Of a stretch of 64,000 nucleotides of DNA, positions 13,201 through 24,734 are shown piece by piece. Numbering within the stretch: position 1 is the first letter of the stretch; each line of letters starts with the position of its first letter. The position numbers were made by a program, and so were the translations under genes. The notes under the pieces are model-generated. The model had not been told where the DNA came from. It was given only the letters and a program-made list of their open reading frames with translations, and made no database searches. Origin of the DNA: Styela clava (lineage: Eukaryota > Chordata > Ascidiacea > Stolidobranchia > Styelidae); NCBI RefSeq assembly GCF_964204865.1, contig NC_135262.1:18839650-18903649 (forward strand). The letters are read 5' to 3'.

Positions 13201-14449
13201 GTTCATTACATTCATTCAAATTTTAAATGATACAATAATATCTAGTTGGAGCCATATTTTCACCGTTACAAAAGCTATCAGTTCAACAAATCGAATACCT
13301 CTCTGAGTTCACCTTTGACACAAGCTTGAATCAAGTGCATCCATGTTCGCCATATTTTCATTGTAATTTTGGCTCCTGAAACAATGTCGTGATGTTGAAG
13401 AGTGCTATTATCCTCCATGTCACCTAAACAAAAAAACAAAATTTTGATCAAGAAGAGAGTTTATCTAACACCAACTATCAAACATACCGTACTCTTTTTT
13501 TTGTTATTGGGACAGTATATTTAAAAAGTGCTAAAGAGAGCAAAAGCTTTGACAAAATGATGCAAACAGGTAGATCTGTAGATGGGAATTCAGAAATTAA
13601 ATACTGATTATCATAGTTTTTTCGAATCATTTCAATCTGACAAACTCTTTCTTCAACATCAAATTCATATCTTTCTATTAATACAATGATAACCACCACA
13701 ATAACAAAATATTAACAATGATGAATTCAACAGAATGCTGGACTGTTTGCAAGTGAACGCATAGGTTTATTCCACTTCCAAAGTGCGTTAGGAACACTGC
13801 GAGATTAAGGTGTGCAATCAACTTTTCTTAGTACCTATTGGACTAAGAATAAAGGTGTGCACCCCAAGGAGTCTTGGATTTTGAATAGGATAGGATAGGA
13901 TTTACATATTTATCCCGGGGGAGAGGAAAGCCGATAAGACGGCTTATCCATATGGCGAACCACGGCCTCTCGTCCGGTTACCATTCCAAGTCGGGTGTGG
14001 GATTAGTTTTACTGTATTGTTTGTTTTCGGAGGCATGGACTTGGTGGTGGAGGAAGCCGTAACCGACCAGCGGTTACGTGAACCACCCAACGACGGCGAG
14101 GAGTCCAGCAATAATCTCGCACATAACCACCCCTGCATGGGATTCGAACCTGCGAACCCATGCAGAGTAATTAGAGGTGCGGTGGCGAGCGTATTCCTAA
14201 AGCTTAGCCCGTTGAGCCACACCGCCGCGCCCTGGTTCCTGTGGTCAAAGTAACTACACCTTGTCAACTGCACTTACCTTCGTCCAAGTACATCAACCTT
14301 TGTAAAGGTTTTGGTATTCCTGCAATAATTTCCAAATTGACTTTCAGTGTTTCAACGGTCATCTGAACGGTGACATTTTTAACCGTGAAAACTTCATTTG
14401 TTTCTTTTAAAAGAACGTCTACTGAGAATTCCTTTGTTGCATTTGACAT
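10212..14449 (-). CDS. Ubiquitin-like plus ankyrin-repeat protein, ANKUB1-like (six exons, 318 aa)
   Basis: Exons on the minus strand: 14449-14278, 13423-13299, 13179-13014, 11475-11371, 11277-11030, 10352-10212 (TGA). Phases agree at every junction and the total is 957 nt. Exons 1-2 encode a ubiquitin-like fold (about residues 1-85: VDVLLKE...FTVKNVTVQMTVETL, then YLDEG), followed by KIWRTWMHLIQAC, which resembles the segment after the Ubl region in ANKUB1. Exons 3-5 encode ankyrin repeats: ALYVSAHRGRVDIMKKL, GRTALHVAAASGRDACVDLL and GKTPLLLASEWG. The last exon gives a lysine-rich tail that could be a nuclear signal. At 318 residues it is shorter than vertebrate ANKUB1 (over 500), so it may be a shortened homologue or a related Ubl/ankyrin protein. 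The exon 5 acceptor is the weakest call; an alternative lies about 15 nt downstream. The biochemical role is unknown; ankyrin repeats usually bind proteins. Confidence 0.75.
10550..10858 (-). mobile_element. tRNA-derived SINE, near full length
   Basis: Minus-strand copy inside an intron of the ubiquitin-like/ankyrin gene. It has a tail of ATCCT units followed by TATGTAAATCC-type sequence, a body, a B box (GGTTCGAATCC near 10796-10806) and a degraded A box. It is more diverged than the 13885-14232 copy. Confidence 0.85.
12046..12313 (-). mobile_element. tRNA-derived SINE copy
   Basis: Minus-strand copy in an intron of the ubiquitin-like/ankyrin gene. The tail, body and head are present, but the region around the B box is shortened. 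Confidence 0.83.
13885..14232 (-). mobile_element. tRNA-derived SINE, best-preserved copy (about 348 bp)
   Basis: Read on the minus strand, it opens with GCGGTGTGGCTCAACGGG (A-box consensus) and has an exact B box GGTTCGAATCC at about 14140-14150. A body of about 200 bp follows, then a tail of ATCCT repeats at 13885-13900. The pol III boxes identify it as a tRNA-derived SINE; the family is not one I can name. It lies in intron 1 of the ubiquitin-like/ankyrin gene, on the gene's own strand. Confidence 0.88.
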
Positions 14450-14816
14450 AGTATGATAATAACCGTACTAAAACGAGATGCGGGATTAACGCTATCCGCG
14501 GTACCATATATTTCTTGCCCTAAATTCAAATGTATTATTCCTCAGCGTTCGCCAATCGCTGGACATGTACGGTACCGGTATGCTCTATGTTGACGATGTT
14601 TCGAAATTCAATTCTCCAGTACTGAAGGCTTGTGCTCCGCGTCTTCACGGTTCGTCGGATATTCCCATGGTGACAGAAATTTTCTGGTGCAGTTGGTTCC
14701 AACCTGAAATCAGGATCAATCAATTATTCTTATTTTATTCAGGTGCTTCTGATATGAACCACAACAATATATAATCATAATAACGGTAAGAACGGCTGAA
14801 ATATGAGAGCGGAACG

Positions 14817-15012
14817 TAGGTAGGCGGTGTGGCGCATTGTGCTAAGTGTTAAAAATATGCTCGCTACGGCACCTCTGATTAACCTGCGTAGGCTCGAATC
14901 CCGTGGGAGATAATTATGTGCGATATGCTTGCCGGACTCCTCGCCGCCGTAAGGTGCTTCACGTAATCGCTGGTCGGTTATGGCATACTCTACCACCGAG
15001 TCCTATGCATCT
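14817..15012 (+). mobile_element. tRNA-derived SINE, 3'-truncated copy
   Basis: Head GGCGGTGTGGCGCATTGTGC, B box close to GGCTCGAATCC near 14890-14900, and the first part of the body ending near the CCACCGAGTCC segment. No ATCCT tail. It lies upstream of the ubiquitin-like/ankyrin gene in the opposite orientation. Confidence 0.82.
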
Positions 15013-17118
15013 GACTAGGGTTGGATTATCCGGATAACGGTTATCCGGATAACCGAGAATTACTTTGCTGTTTGATATCCGGATATTATTGTGACGATTA
15101 ACCAGATAATAGAGGAGTATAAATAATTCATATGCGCATTAGTGATTTCTATATTTTTTGTTGAGTGGCGACTGATATCTCCCAGGGCATATAATAACAA
15201 CTTTTATCCACACTACTCTGCCTGTATTTTAGCCATCCATGGAATGCTGTAGTGAACTTTACTGTTACATGCCGCTCGATTTTTTTCTTGTTACGTCGCG
15301 TAGTTCAAACTAAGTATTTAAAATATACTTATATATTAAATACTTTGCGACGCTTTTTGAGGATGTGGCTGCGATCATGACACTCGGTTCAAGCTGTTGA
15401 TGGGCGCCAGATGCTTCCAGTCACTTCTATGCTCCTGTTTTTTTTATTGGCCTTAGCTGCTGCCTTGTTTTCTTTCACATTCCCGGCCTTTTTGGTAGTT
15501 TCCTTGATGACTCCAACAGCAACAGTCTGTCGCATGTCGCGGTTAATTGAGAAAATTTGAAACACACATTTTTGACTGCAAATAAGACAGTAAATGCTAA
15601 CGAAAATACCACGACTCTTGATTTATGAGCCAGTGATGGATAAAACAAAACGCTATTCTAGGCGATGTTGAATCGCCAGCATTTCGTACTAATCGTATTT
15701 ACTGAATATGCAACAAGAGTAACCTTTCACGGAATGTAACTTCTTATCAAATAGAAAATTTGAATATTGCCGATGTTAATTTCCCAAATAACCATGCGAC
15801 ACGGAAGAAAACAATCGGCGATGCTAACAAAACTAGCCTGTAACGATATTTTACGCTTCGGCCGCCTTTATTAGTGACTTTCTCGAAAATTAAAAAAAAA
15901 GAACTGTTCAACATTTGTGGTTTTCATGTAACTTTCCCAAAATAATTTGTTTGCAGGATGGTCTATATTATTTCAGCAAAGTTTAATTTGACAGACTTTG
16001 TATCGTGTCATGTTTTTCATTTACTCACCTAGGGTGATGAGTAAAGTTGTTCAAAAACTGGTGCAGCATTGGTTTGGCTCAGTTAATTTAGTTTAAAAAG
16101 TATTCGAATTAAACTTTAAGTTGTGGCCTAATTAGTACAAATGTGAGAATATTTAGAGTGACACGTTCAAAAGGTGAATTTTTCAAATTAGAAGGAATTC
16201 CTGACTATTTCGTTTTTTTCAATATCATCTTTCTTTTGTTATAAAAATTTCACGGACTTTGTCCTCCCTGTATTATATTTTTTTTGAGTCCGCGGAGCGT
16301 TTGAATGAATCCGCAACGAGCCAGAAATTCACTGCGCGCCGCAAACGTTTTTGCGATACTTAACTATCAGCCAAGTTACGATTTACGTTAGAATTTACAT
16401 AAAACATAAAAAGCAAGTTCATTCACATAACACTAATCCAGTCAATAATTACTGGTTACTGAATAGGGCTGAGCATATATTCGAATATTCAACTTTTAGA
16501 ATAGAAATTTACTATTCGAAGATTTGGTAACAGGTGACGCGACGGTTCACCTGCGCGTCGCTTTATTAAACAATTGGATTTCACAACTCACTTGCGGATT
16601 TCCGACGAAAACACGAGTCGGCACACGCGTCGATACATACCTAAGGGGTGTTTCTTACGAGTACGAGCAACGAGGAATAATTTTTTTTATGGTAAGTGAC
16701 TAAGTGTCAATGATGGTAATCCAAATTTTTTAAATTGAAAAGCGGCAATACAAAATACTCAAAATAAAACGAAGAACACAATAAGTTTTATGATGGTTCG
16801 CGACCGATTAAAAACGCTTTTTTTTAGACATTGCAAATCGCAAAACTTCGGGTGCTACCGTGGTATACGTACCAGGGCTTTTCCCCTTAGGATTCTTTGC
16901 TTTACTGCCTCCGCATTAGTACGTACGGTACTGGAGCGCCGTAAGTGTTGTACGAACGGATCAGATTTGTCGAATTCACAAAAATACGAATCAAAACAAA
17001 ATGTAATCAGACACTTTACCACGCATTTTTGTGTCCACGGATTGTCATGATATTTTGTGAGTGGTATTGTTTTTATTACGTCAACACAACCGCAGATTAA
17101 AATGATCACAATTGAATA
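15013..17118. other. Degraded repeat region, no gene recognised
   Basis: At 15017-15110 the motif ATCCGGATAAC repeats. Similar sequence in inverted arrangement occurs at 18163-18255. Together these could be the ends of an old hAT-like element of about 3.2 kb, but no transposase frame is visible between them. A stretch with TTCGAATATTC near 16464-16510 resembles the end of another element. Confidence 0.35.
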
Positions 17119-17502
17119 AAGTAAGTCCTCGGGTTACGACGGCCCCGAATTACGCTGTTTCGAGGTTACGAACGCACTCCATTAAAATATAATACTGTAA
17201 TATCGAAGCAAGATCATTGTAATCAAGAAAATCAGTGCTTTGGGCTCATTGGTTTTCGTCATTTACATCGTAAATTACGTGAACAATTGCGAACTATATA
17301 CGAATATCGATATTGAATTTTTTCCTGTTTTTCTAATAAAGTACTTTTTTGCATTATTTGTACATTTTATTACAGTACCATACTTTACAATACAGTACGA
17401 TATGTATAGAGTAATTTGTTTATAATGTTCCTATTTACACTGAAATTCGGGTTACACCGCGTCTCAAGAACGGAACAACGTCGTAAGTCGGGGGACTTAC
17501 TG
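17119..17502. mobile_element. Mariner/pogo-type MITE with TA target site
   Basis: Ends are inverted: left AAGTAAGTCCTCGGGTTACG and right, reversed, CAGTAAGTCCCCCGACTTAC. TA flanks both sides (17117-17118 and 17503-17504), as expected for a Tc1/mariner/pogo-superfamily element. It is 384 bp with no coding potential. Confidence 0.72.
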
Positions 17503-18412
17503 TAGTATATTAGTAAATCAAAATTACATGTCCATCGCCTTGCTTTATTATTATTAAATATATTTTTAATAAGTACTAAATCAAGTTGTACTTTCTGGAA
17601 AGTTATAGCAGATAGTAGGAATTTTCTAACGGCGATAACAAATTATATTCTCACATTTGTATGTTCGCAGATTGCCGTGGCATTTTAAAGAAGTAATGCT
17701 TTCATCTTGTCGTAAGTCAACGCAACCGCGAGTTACTATGAACACAATTAAATTAAGATAGAACGACATTTTAAATTGTCATTTTGTCATGGATTGAATA
17801 TTGTGCTACAGAAAAGGCCTTTTCACGAACGCATAATTGCGGCAAATTTCCGATTTTGAAATTCGTTAAAATTCTGCTGTATTTGGTTTTATTGCTTTTT
17901 CACACAGAGTACGGTTGCAATAAACGGAAATCGAGTCCGCAAAGGTTTTCGCCGTTGAGAAAATAGTCCGCAACCAAAAAGGGTTGGGAAACGCTGTACT
18001 ATATGTATGCTATTACAGTATATATGTACAAAGTTCGTCAATATTTCGTCGTGCAAGAAATCACAAAATAATACAGAACACAAAATACTATAGAAATGTG
18101 TGGTGGTTTTCGGTCAATTCACCGCAAAAATCTTGTGAAATGGGTTCTCTAAAATTAGCAGTAACTATCCGGTTAACCGGATAATTAAAATTTGGAATAC
18201 CCGGATATATCCGTTATCCGGTTAATAAAAACTAAAGTTATCCGAGCTAACCGTACATCGGACACGAAATAGTCCGGCAGAATTGTGGCCGGTTGTTTTG
18301 AGGCATAAAGCTTTTTTTATTGTTTAGATATTATAATGCCGATGACATAAATAATGATACCCAGGTGGGTGTGGAGTATATAATGTTAAGCAATTTTTTC
18401 TAAGTGGATTTT
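17503..18412. other. Repeat debris, no gene recognised
   Basis: It contains a sequence like a hAT right end (GTTGGGAAACGCTG near 17983-17996) and the second ATCCGG-rich block (18163-18255). No left partner of the first was found. Confidence 0.3.
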
Positions 18413-18525
18413 AAGGCGCTCCGGAAGTATTCGTACCAAGATGACGCACATCCTGCACCCTGACCTGAGACATATACAATGATCAGGTTGTGCGCCATAT
18501 TGGTACGAATACTTCGGGAGCACCT
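18413..18525. repeat. Short inverted-repeat MITE, copy 1
   Basis: Left end GGCGCTCCGGAAGTATTCGT and right end, reversed, GGTGCTCCCGAAGTATTCGT. The sequence is nearly all inverted repeat, so the transcript would form a hairpin. It belongs to the same family as 24061-24296, 36456-36570 and 55576-55805. Confidence 0.82.
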
Positions 18526-19220
18526 TTTCGTTAAAAACAATTATTTCATAACTACACGAGTTAGTTTTGAATATATAGTAACATTAAATCTCCTTACAAT
18601 GTCAGAAATTCAATTTTAGTACAATAAATGGTAGTTTATTTCACTAATAGAAGCCAAGATCCATCGACAGCATCTAGCCACTCTCTTTTGCACTTTTTAA
18701 ACTACATTTGTGTTGCCGTGTGCATTTCGTTTTCCTGCCTTCGGGACTTGAGAAATACTTTGTCAGTTGAAATGGATTGAAAAATTTGACCTCGTAATAT
18801 AACCTTGCGAAGTCCAGAGGCTGTTTTATTAGCCGGAGCAACGTCGTTTAATCGTCATACAGTTTTATGAAACCCCTTGGCATAGTAATAGAGTAATTAC
18901 AGTAATAGACCATCACGTATCATGACAAAATTGATCTTGTTGCAGTGGATCGCGGATCTTGGAGCCACATGCGGTTCTCAACTATCCTACCTGCGGCTCT
19001 CATTATCCTTTAAAAATCCATGTTTTCCATTGAAAATTGAACAATGACTTGAAATTGAAAGACTGAATGAAGTGCAGTGTAGTAGTAGCTTATATATTTA
19101 CGGTTGAATTGATACTGTCGTTTTGAGTGCAACTTTTTTTTATGATGTCATAGGGTTCTTCGACAATGTTTGGCTTACGTTCCAGTAGTCAGTCAGTACA
19201 CTGATTTCATTGTTTCCAGT
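18526..19220. other. Intergenic flank of the hAT element
   Basis: AT-rich. A sequence near 18945-18990 with GCGGTTCTCAAC and CTGCGGCTC resembles a hAT terminus; no complete partner was found. Confidence 0.3.
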
Positions 19221-19228
19221 AATCACAA

Positions 19229-22200
19229 CAGTGGCGGCGCGTCAATAGGGCCAACCGGGGCAATGCCCCGGTTGTTTTTTTGGTATAATAAAAAATATTC
19301 GAAAAATACCTCAATATCGGTTGCACAGACTGTCTACACTAGCCATATTCTCCCGACATGGTTCATTTTTTGCTCGCAAAGCCTTCGCCGAACGTCGACG
19401 GGGCGACGCCGATTTTGCCCCGGTTGCTAATTGTATATCGTATTCTCTCTTTTATCTTCCACTCGCCGCGTTTGTCTCGTTTGTTTTCTGTTTCTTTTAC
19501 TAAATCATCGGGGCCGATCGGGGCTAGCCCCGAAATTATGACGACACAATGCCGACGTTTCTTACAACAACGTGTTGACATATTCACGCATTCCTTCTCG
19601 TTCGTTGGTTGCTTGAAGAGTTGATAGTTTCCTCGCCTTCGTTTTTGTCGCTTGTTTCGCTATTTGAATCAGTTAGAGACCTTTAGTCCATTTGCTTTCG
19701 ATTTTCCACATTCCTTTTGAGCTCCTCACTTCTTTCCGGCTCCGCATTTCTTAGACTTAGACCTCATAATGAATAAGGTTGATGCAACACTTCGCACTCC
19801 GTTTTCGCAGCTGCCGCTGGAACAAAAATTAGAGGTACAACGTCTTGGGCCTTATCAACCAAAAAATTGTTCACTGGAACAATCCCATGACGGAGGAAAG
19901 CGTCGACGTACATTCTGCGCAGAAACTTGGTATAAAAAACACGAATGGTTGTGTTACAGCGAGGACAAAAATGCACTTTTTTGTTTTTATTGCCTACTTC
20001 TTGCTACCGCCCGTGACTCACGTTGGTGTAAATTTGGTTTTAGAGATCTTAAACATCTTTCCGAGCGTGCCAGGGATCATCAATCTTCTATGGAGCATCT
20101 GGACAATTCAGTAAAATACCGAACATTCGGAAATGTTAATATTGCAGCACAGTTGGATGAAGGACGCGCGGTTTCTATTCGTCGGCACAACCAAAACGTC
20201 GAGAAAAACCGCCATGTTCTCGGTCGATTGATAGATGTTTTGAAGTTCATTGGTTGTCACGAGCTGTCCCTCCGTGGGCACGATGAACGGGCTGGCTCTT
20301 ATAATAGAGGGGTATTTTTGGATATGGTGGAATACACCGCATCCCTAGATACAGTATTGAGAGATCATCTTGATGCCGCAACTGTTTCGAAAGGGACATC
20401 TAAGGATATCCAAAATGATTTGCTCGACTCTATGTATAAAATTTATTTACAACATTTGGCTCTGGAAATTGAGAATTGCCAGTTCCTTTCGATTCAGTCT
20501 GACGAGACAACTGACATCACGTGCGTTTCCCAACTGGCTGTGATTTTTCGGTTTGTGAAAGATGGTAAACCTACCGAGAGATTTCACAGCTTTGTACCAA
20601 TCGTTGATCGCACGGCTTGCGGGATATCGGCTGTACTGAAAGAAGTGTTACAGCCTTACAACGCGAAGTCAAAATTGATAGCTCAAACTTATGACGTCGC
20701 GGCAGTCATGAGTGGGTCGAAACATGGTGTTCAAGTTTATATAAAAGAAGATTTTCCTCATGCGCATTTTTTACATTGTTATGCACACCAATTTAACCTC
20801 GTTATTAAAAATATGTGTCTTGATACCTCTCTCGTCCGTATATTTTTTGCAAATGTTTCGGGCCGAAGCGCTCTGACCTCCTTCGCCAGATATGTAGCCG
20901 CCGTCTCCCAGCTTGTGCACCAACACGTTGGAACTTCCAATCACGCGTGGTGCAGGGCGTGTCCGAAATTAGGTCTGAGCTCATTGAGTGTTTCAATGGC
21001 ATTCAGAGCTCTCCGGTTTGGGACGAACGCTCCGTGAGGGAGGCGGCAGGTCTAAAGTGTCTGCTAGAAGATGGTGAGTTTTCATTTTTTCTCGCTTTTT
21101 TCTCCACAATATTCTATCACGTGGATGTATTATACGGCGCATTGCAGTCAAGGCTAATGGATGGAGCGTCTGTGCAGTCGTGTATTTCAGACTCCTGCGA
21201 TGCTGTATCTCGTATCCGGGAAACAATAAAATACGACGACACATGGAGTGCTTCTTTACGCCGCGGGCAAACAACGCAGCGTTTGATTTTGTCTGCAGAG
21301 GAATGCTGTGACATTCTGGTGAATCAAATAGGCGATCGTCTGCGCACTGAACACCTTGCCGCGTTCTCTTTGATAAACCCCAAAAATTTTTCAAAATTTG
21401 CACGTCAATTTCCCATCCATTTGTTGACTACTGTCTCCAAATTTTACCCCATGATAAACGTGGGCAAATTGGAAAACGAATTGCGATGTATATACACCAA
21501 TCAAACTTTTTTGAACATCACATCTACTTGCGCGCTCTATGGGTTCCTTATAGATAACACCCTAGTAACTACCTTTGCGGCGTCTGCAAAATTTCTGGAC
21601 ATCATTTTGACGACGCCTATTTCTTCCGCCGACGCAGAGCGAACATTCAGCACGCTGAAGCGTATTAAAACGTATCTCAGAAACACAATGAAGCAAGATA
21701 GATTAAATTCCTTGGCTGTTTTATTCATTCACAGAGACGTTATTTCTGGGATGCATGACTTTAATCAGCGCGTGATTGAGCATTTTGCTTCCAAGAAACC
21801 GCGGCGTGTTGCATATATGTTCAAGCAGTAGAAGTCTAGCAGCATGTATATCTATGAGTGAGCGACGCATGTCCTTATCTTTGCATTAACTTTCCTTTCT
21901 TCATAGTAACGTTTTAAACCTTATTTTAGGTTTTTGTCTGCTTTCCCGAAGTTTCTGTTAATATGTCATTGTATTCATCTGGGTAAATATTGCCTTTCCC
22001 TTTGAAAGAGGTTTTAAAATAAACTATGTCTATATTTATTAATCCCTTGACTTGGACCGGTTTTAATTAAAGACACTTTCTTATCGTTAAAAATTGTCGC
22101 TTTTGCCGATTGGTTGTTACCGATGGAATGGTTTTATATACTCATAAAATGATGGGAGAACTTACAGCGCTCATCCTGTCCCCGTAGATAGGGGTGACTT

Positions 22201-22251
22201 GATCCCGCAGTAGCTTGCCCCGGTTGTCAAAATGATCACGCGCTGCCACTG
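19229..22251 (+). mobile_element. hAT DNA transposon with perfect 8-bp TSD (3,023 bp)
   Basis: Both ends carry inverted repeats, left CAGTGGCGGCGCGTCAAT and right, reversed, CAGTGGCAGCGCGTGATCAT. The target duplication AATCACAA is identical on both sides (19221-19228 and 22252-22259). Subterminal GCCCCGGTTG motifs recur at both ends. The inside holds a hAT transposase gene at 19769-21831, broken by one frameshift. Intact ends and a perfect duplication suggest a fairly recent insertion. Confidence 0.96.
19769..21831 (+). pseudogene. hAT transposase, ZMYM/TTF-zinc-finger type, one frameshift
   Basis: Cut-and-paste transposase of the hAT superfamily. The first frame (19769 on, ATG) has an N-terminal TTF-type zinc-finger-like segment (about residues 50-85, ALFCFYC), the catalytic-core motif SDETTDIT near residue 248 and HCYAHQFNLV near 335. 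It loses homology just after FFANVSG (about 20868). The frame then continues two bases over, giving APTRWNF near 20921-20941 and the C-terminal hAT dimerisation block SSADAERTFSTLKRI near 21625-21665, to the TAG at 21829. In related transposases several residues lie between FFANVSG and the KR-rich segment; they appear missing here, so a small deletion near 20868-20872 is the likely cause of the shift. Otherwise no internal stops were seen. As it stands the gene cannot make full-length transposase. Confidence 0.92.
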
Positions 22252-22259
22252 AATCACAA

Positions 22260-24060
22260 GCAGGCTATCCCGCACACTGAAAAGAGAAATATTTTCAAAT
22301 CAAAATAAATGTTTTCCCGTAAATATATACTACGTTTTTCCCCAAGTTTTGGTGATGTTTTTATTTTAAAATACATACTTGAGTTTTGCTTTGTTGCCAT
22401 TTTAAATTGCGTTGTATTTTTGCGGATCCCTACAACTTTAATGTTTGAAACCTGGCTCTGACGTTGAAAAATGTTGAGAACCACTGACCACTCATAGCAT
22501 GAGACATGAAAGTAATACTGTACTTGAGCAATCTCATTTTGTGACATAGAACAAGAGTAACAACTACGATGAACTTTAGCTTGCGATATTTGTGTAAAAA
22601 CACACGAGTCATGACGATTTCTCGTTAGTAATTCATGATATATAATATATTAATCTTCTAAAATTGAATCTTAATTAGATTGAATCTTGGGTTCCGCTGC
22701 TAGATAACAAACTTTAAGTTCCCCGCGGCTCCCCTTCCCCAGTAAAATTATGTTCTTTACTTTTTCGCATATTCTTTGCGTTTGTATCTGTTTATTATAT
22801 TACTGGTTGGAAAAAATAAACTTGACTATGATACTATCAAATCGAACGTAAAGCTTGGAAGGTTTGTAATAATACGTGCCGGTGCAATGCCACACGAGCT
22901 GTAGAAATACACGCAATACAGCGGTGGAATTCAGGGAGTTCGAGCGAACCCGGTCTTGGAATGTCGTGAACTTGTTGACAGCGCATTCAATACAAAAGAG
23001 AACAAACACGTTCTTGAACTTTTGGTGTTATGGAGCCCGGGTAGTGGTTGACTATTATTTACGGAGCCCCACAATAAATTCATGAAGATAAACACAAAAA
23101 AGTACATTGTTACTTACGATTAATGTTCCTGAGATGACTTTGTCGCCATCAACACATTCTCTAATGAAAACCTCTCAGACTTCAGTTTGCGTTATCATAT
23201 GCGTTTCAATAACGAAAAGTTACTCATTTAAAAATTTCCAAATAGAAGTGCAAATCACTGCATTTTTGATATTCACAGAAGAACACATATATGTATATAT
23301 ATGAACACTAATGTATATGAAAGTACAGTCTCGCACAACAGTAGACGCTGCAAAAATACGGTGGAAAAAAGTCCGAATTCTCCTAGTAAGTAGGTACTGC
23401 CAATTTCCAAACGGGAAATAAGAAACGAGCAACAATATCACGACTCTGTGAAAATTAGGGTTGCTCATTTATTTTTATTGTCGCAATTACCAATTTCTTT
23501 TTAGAAATATATGTGCCTCGATTTTATAACTCTAGAAAGACATTTTTGAGGATAATTAAAAGCGTCTGACTATGGGAGGCGATGCCCATCCAATATCTTG
23601 CAGACCATTCCCCGTACACTCCATATTTCATGACATATATGATTGACGTCGTTGTTTTATTAAGTGTCAGATGCAATAGTGTCTGTGTCCCTACATTTAT
23701 TTATCTCCGGTAACATTGCACATATGAAAATATCACCGACTCCATAGCCCTGGCGCAAACTAATACAAGCATAAAGAACCGCAATTTTTAATAGGAGTAA
23801 CATGTATGCCCTATGTACACAACTACCTCACTTTTCCACATTTATGCCGGGGGCGTATAAATCGAACCGGCTAGTGTTTGACTTAAAAGTCACAGACGAC
23901 ACTTTGACAAGTAGATCGATGGAACATATTTATAGCTTCAACCAGGAATGTCCAAAACGAATGAGATATATTCAAAAATTCATTTTACAGATAATAAAGA
24001 AAAGTCAATATTTCAAGCATTTAATATCTAATACTCAAGACAAAAATAGACTCAATTTCA
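22260..24060. other. Intergenic stretch with repeat ends
   Basis: A minus-strand hAT-like end (CAGTGGTTCTCAAC reading back from 22485) lies here without a detected partner. The segment 23024-23075 is repeated in inverted orientation at 62929-62986. A 101-codon ORF at 23802-24107 runs into the MITE and is not convincing. Confidence 0.35.
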
Positions 24061-24296
24061 GGTGCTCCCGAAGTACGCGAACCAAGATGGCGGACATCGG
24101 AACGTAACATGGGTAACAGGTTAGGGTTAGGCGATAATTTTTTTCCAATTTTCCTTATTTTAGTCCTATTATCAGTTCGAAGACTAGCCAAGAGCCTCCC
24201 GTAGTATCTATACCTAAAATTATGGCCTAACCCTAACCTAGTACACATATTACATTCCGATGTCCGCCACCTTGGTTCGCATACTTCGGGAGCCCC
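24061..24296. repeat. Inverted-repeat MITE, copy 2 (about 236 bp)
   Basis: Left end GGTGCTCCCGAAGTACGCGA continues into ACCAAGATGGCGGACATCGG. The right end is its inverted copy, ending GGAGCCCC. Inner arms carry GTTAGGGTTAGGC and the inverted GCCTAACCCTAAC. It is noncoding and lies just downstream of MRPS5. Confidence 0.88.
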
Positions 24297-24734
24297 CAAT
24301 TTCATTTCCGAAACTTTAAAAAATTCAAAATCTATCAATCAAAATCTCACTAGTTTGCATTGTTGCAAAAAACTAATCTTCTATAAATTTACATAAATTT
24401 AACTGTTGAACTTGGCACTATTTAAAATGTGCCTGATATTCCATACCAGAAAAAATATATATATTCAGCATAGTTAGTATTTGGTCTTGGACAAATCCTG
24501 GGTCTAATTCTAGTGTATTCGGGTTCCAAGCCTTGGTACTATTCAGAATGGTGTTATCATGCTAACAACAACCTTAAAACGTTTCACTGAAATTTTGTGA
24601 TATCCAAAACAACTCCAGCACTCAAAATGTTTTACATGTCTCTGTCCCCATTTTGTAGAACATCATCATTCTCCTCCACAATATGGCATATCATTTTACA
24701 CAAGGATGGTACACAAACCCTCGGGTATGGTTAA

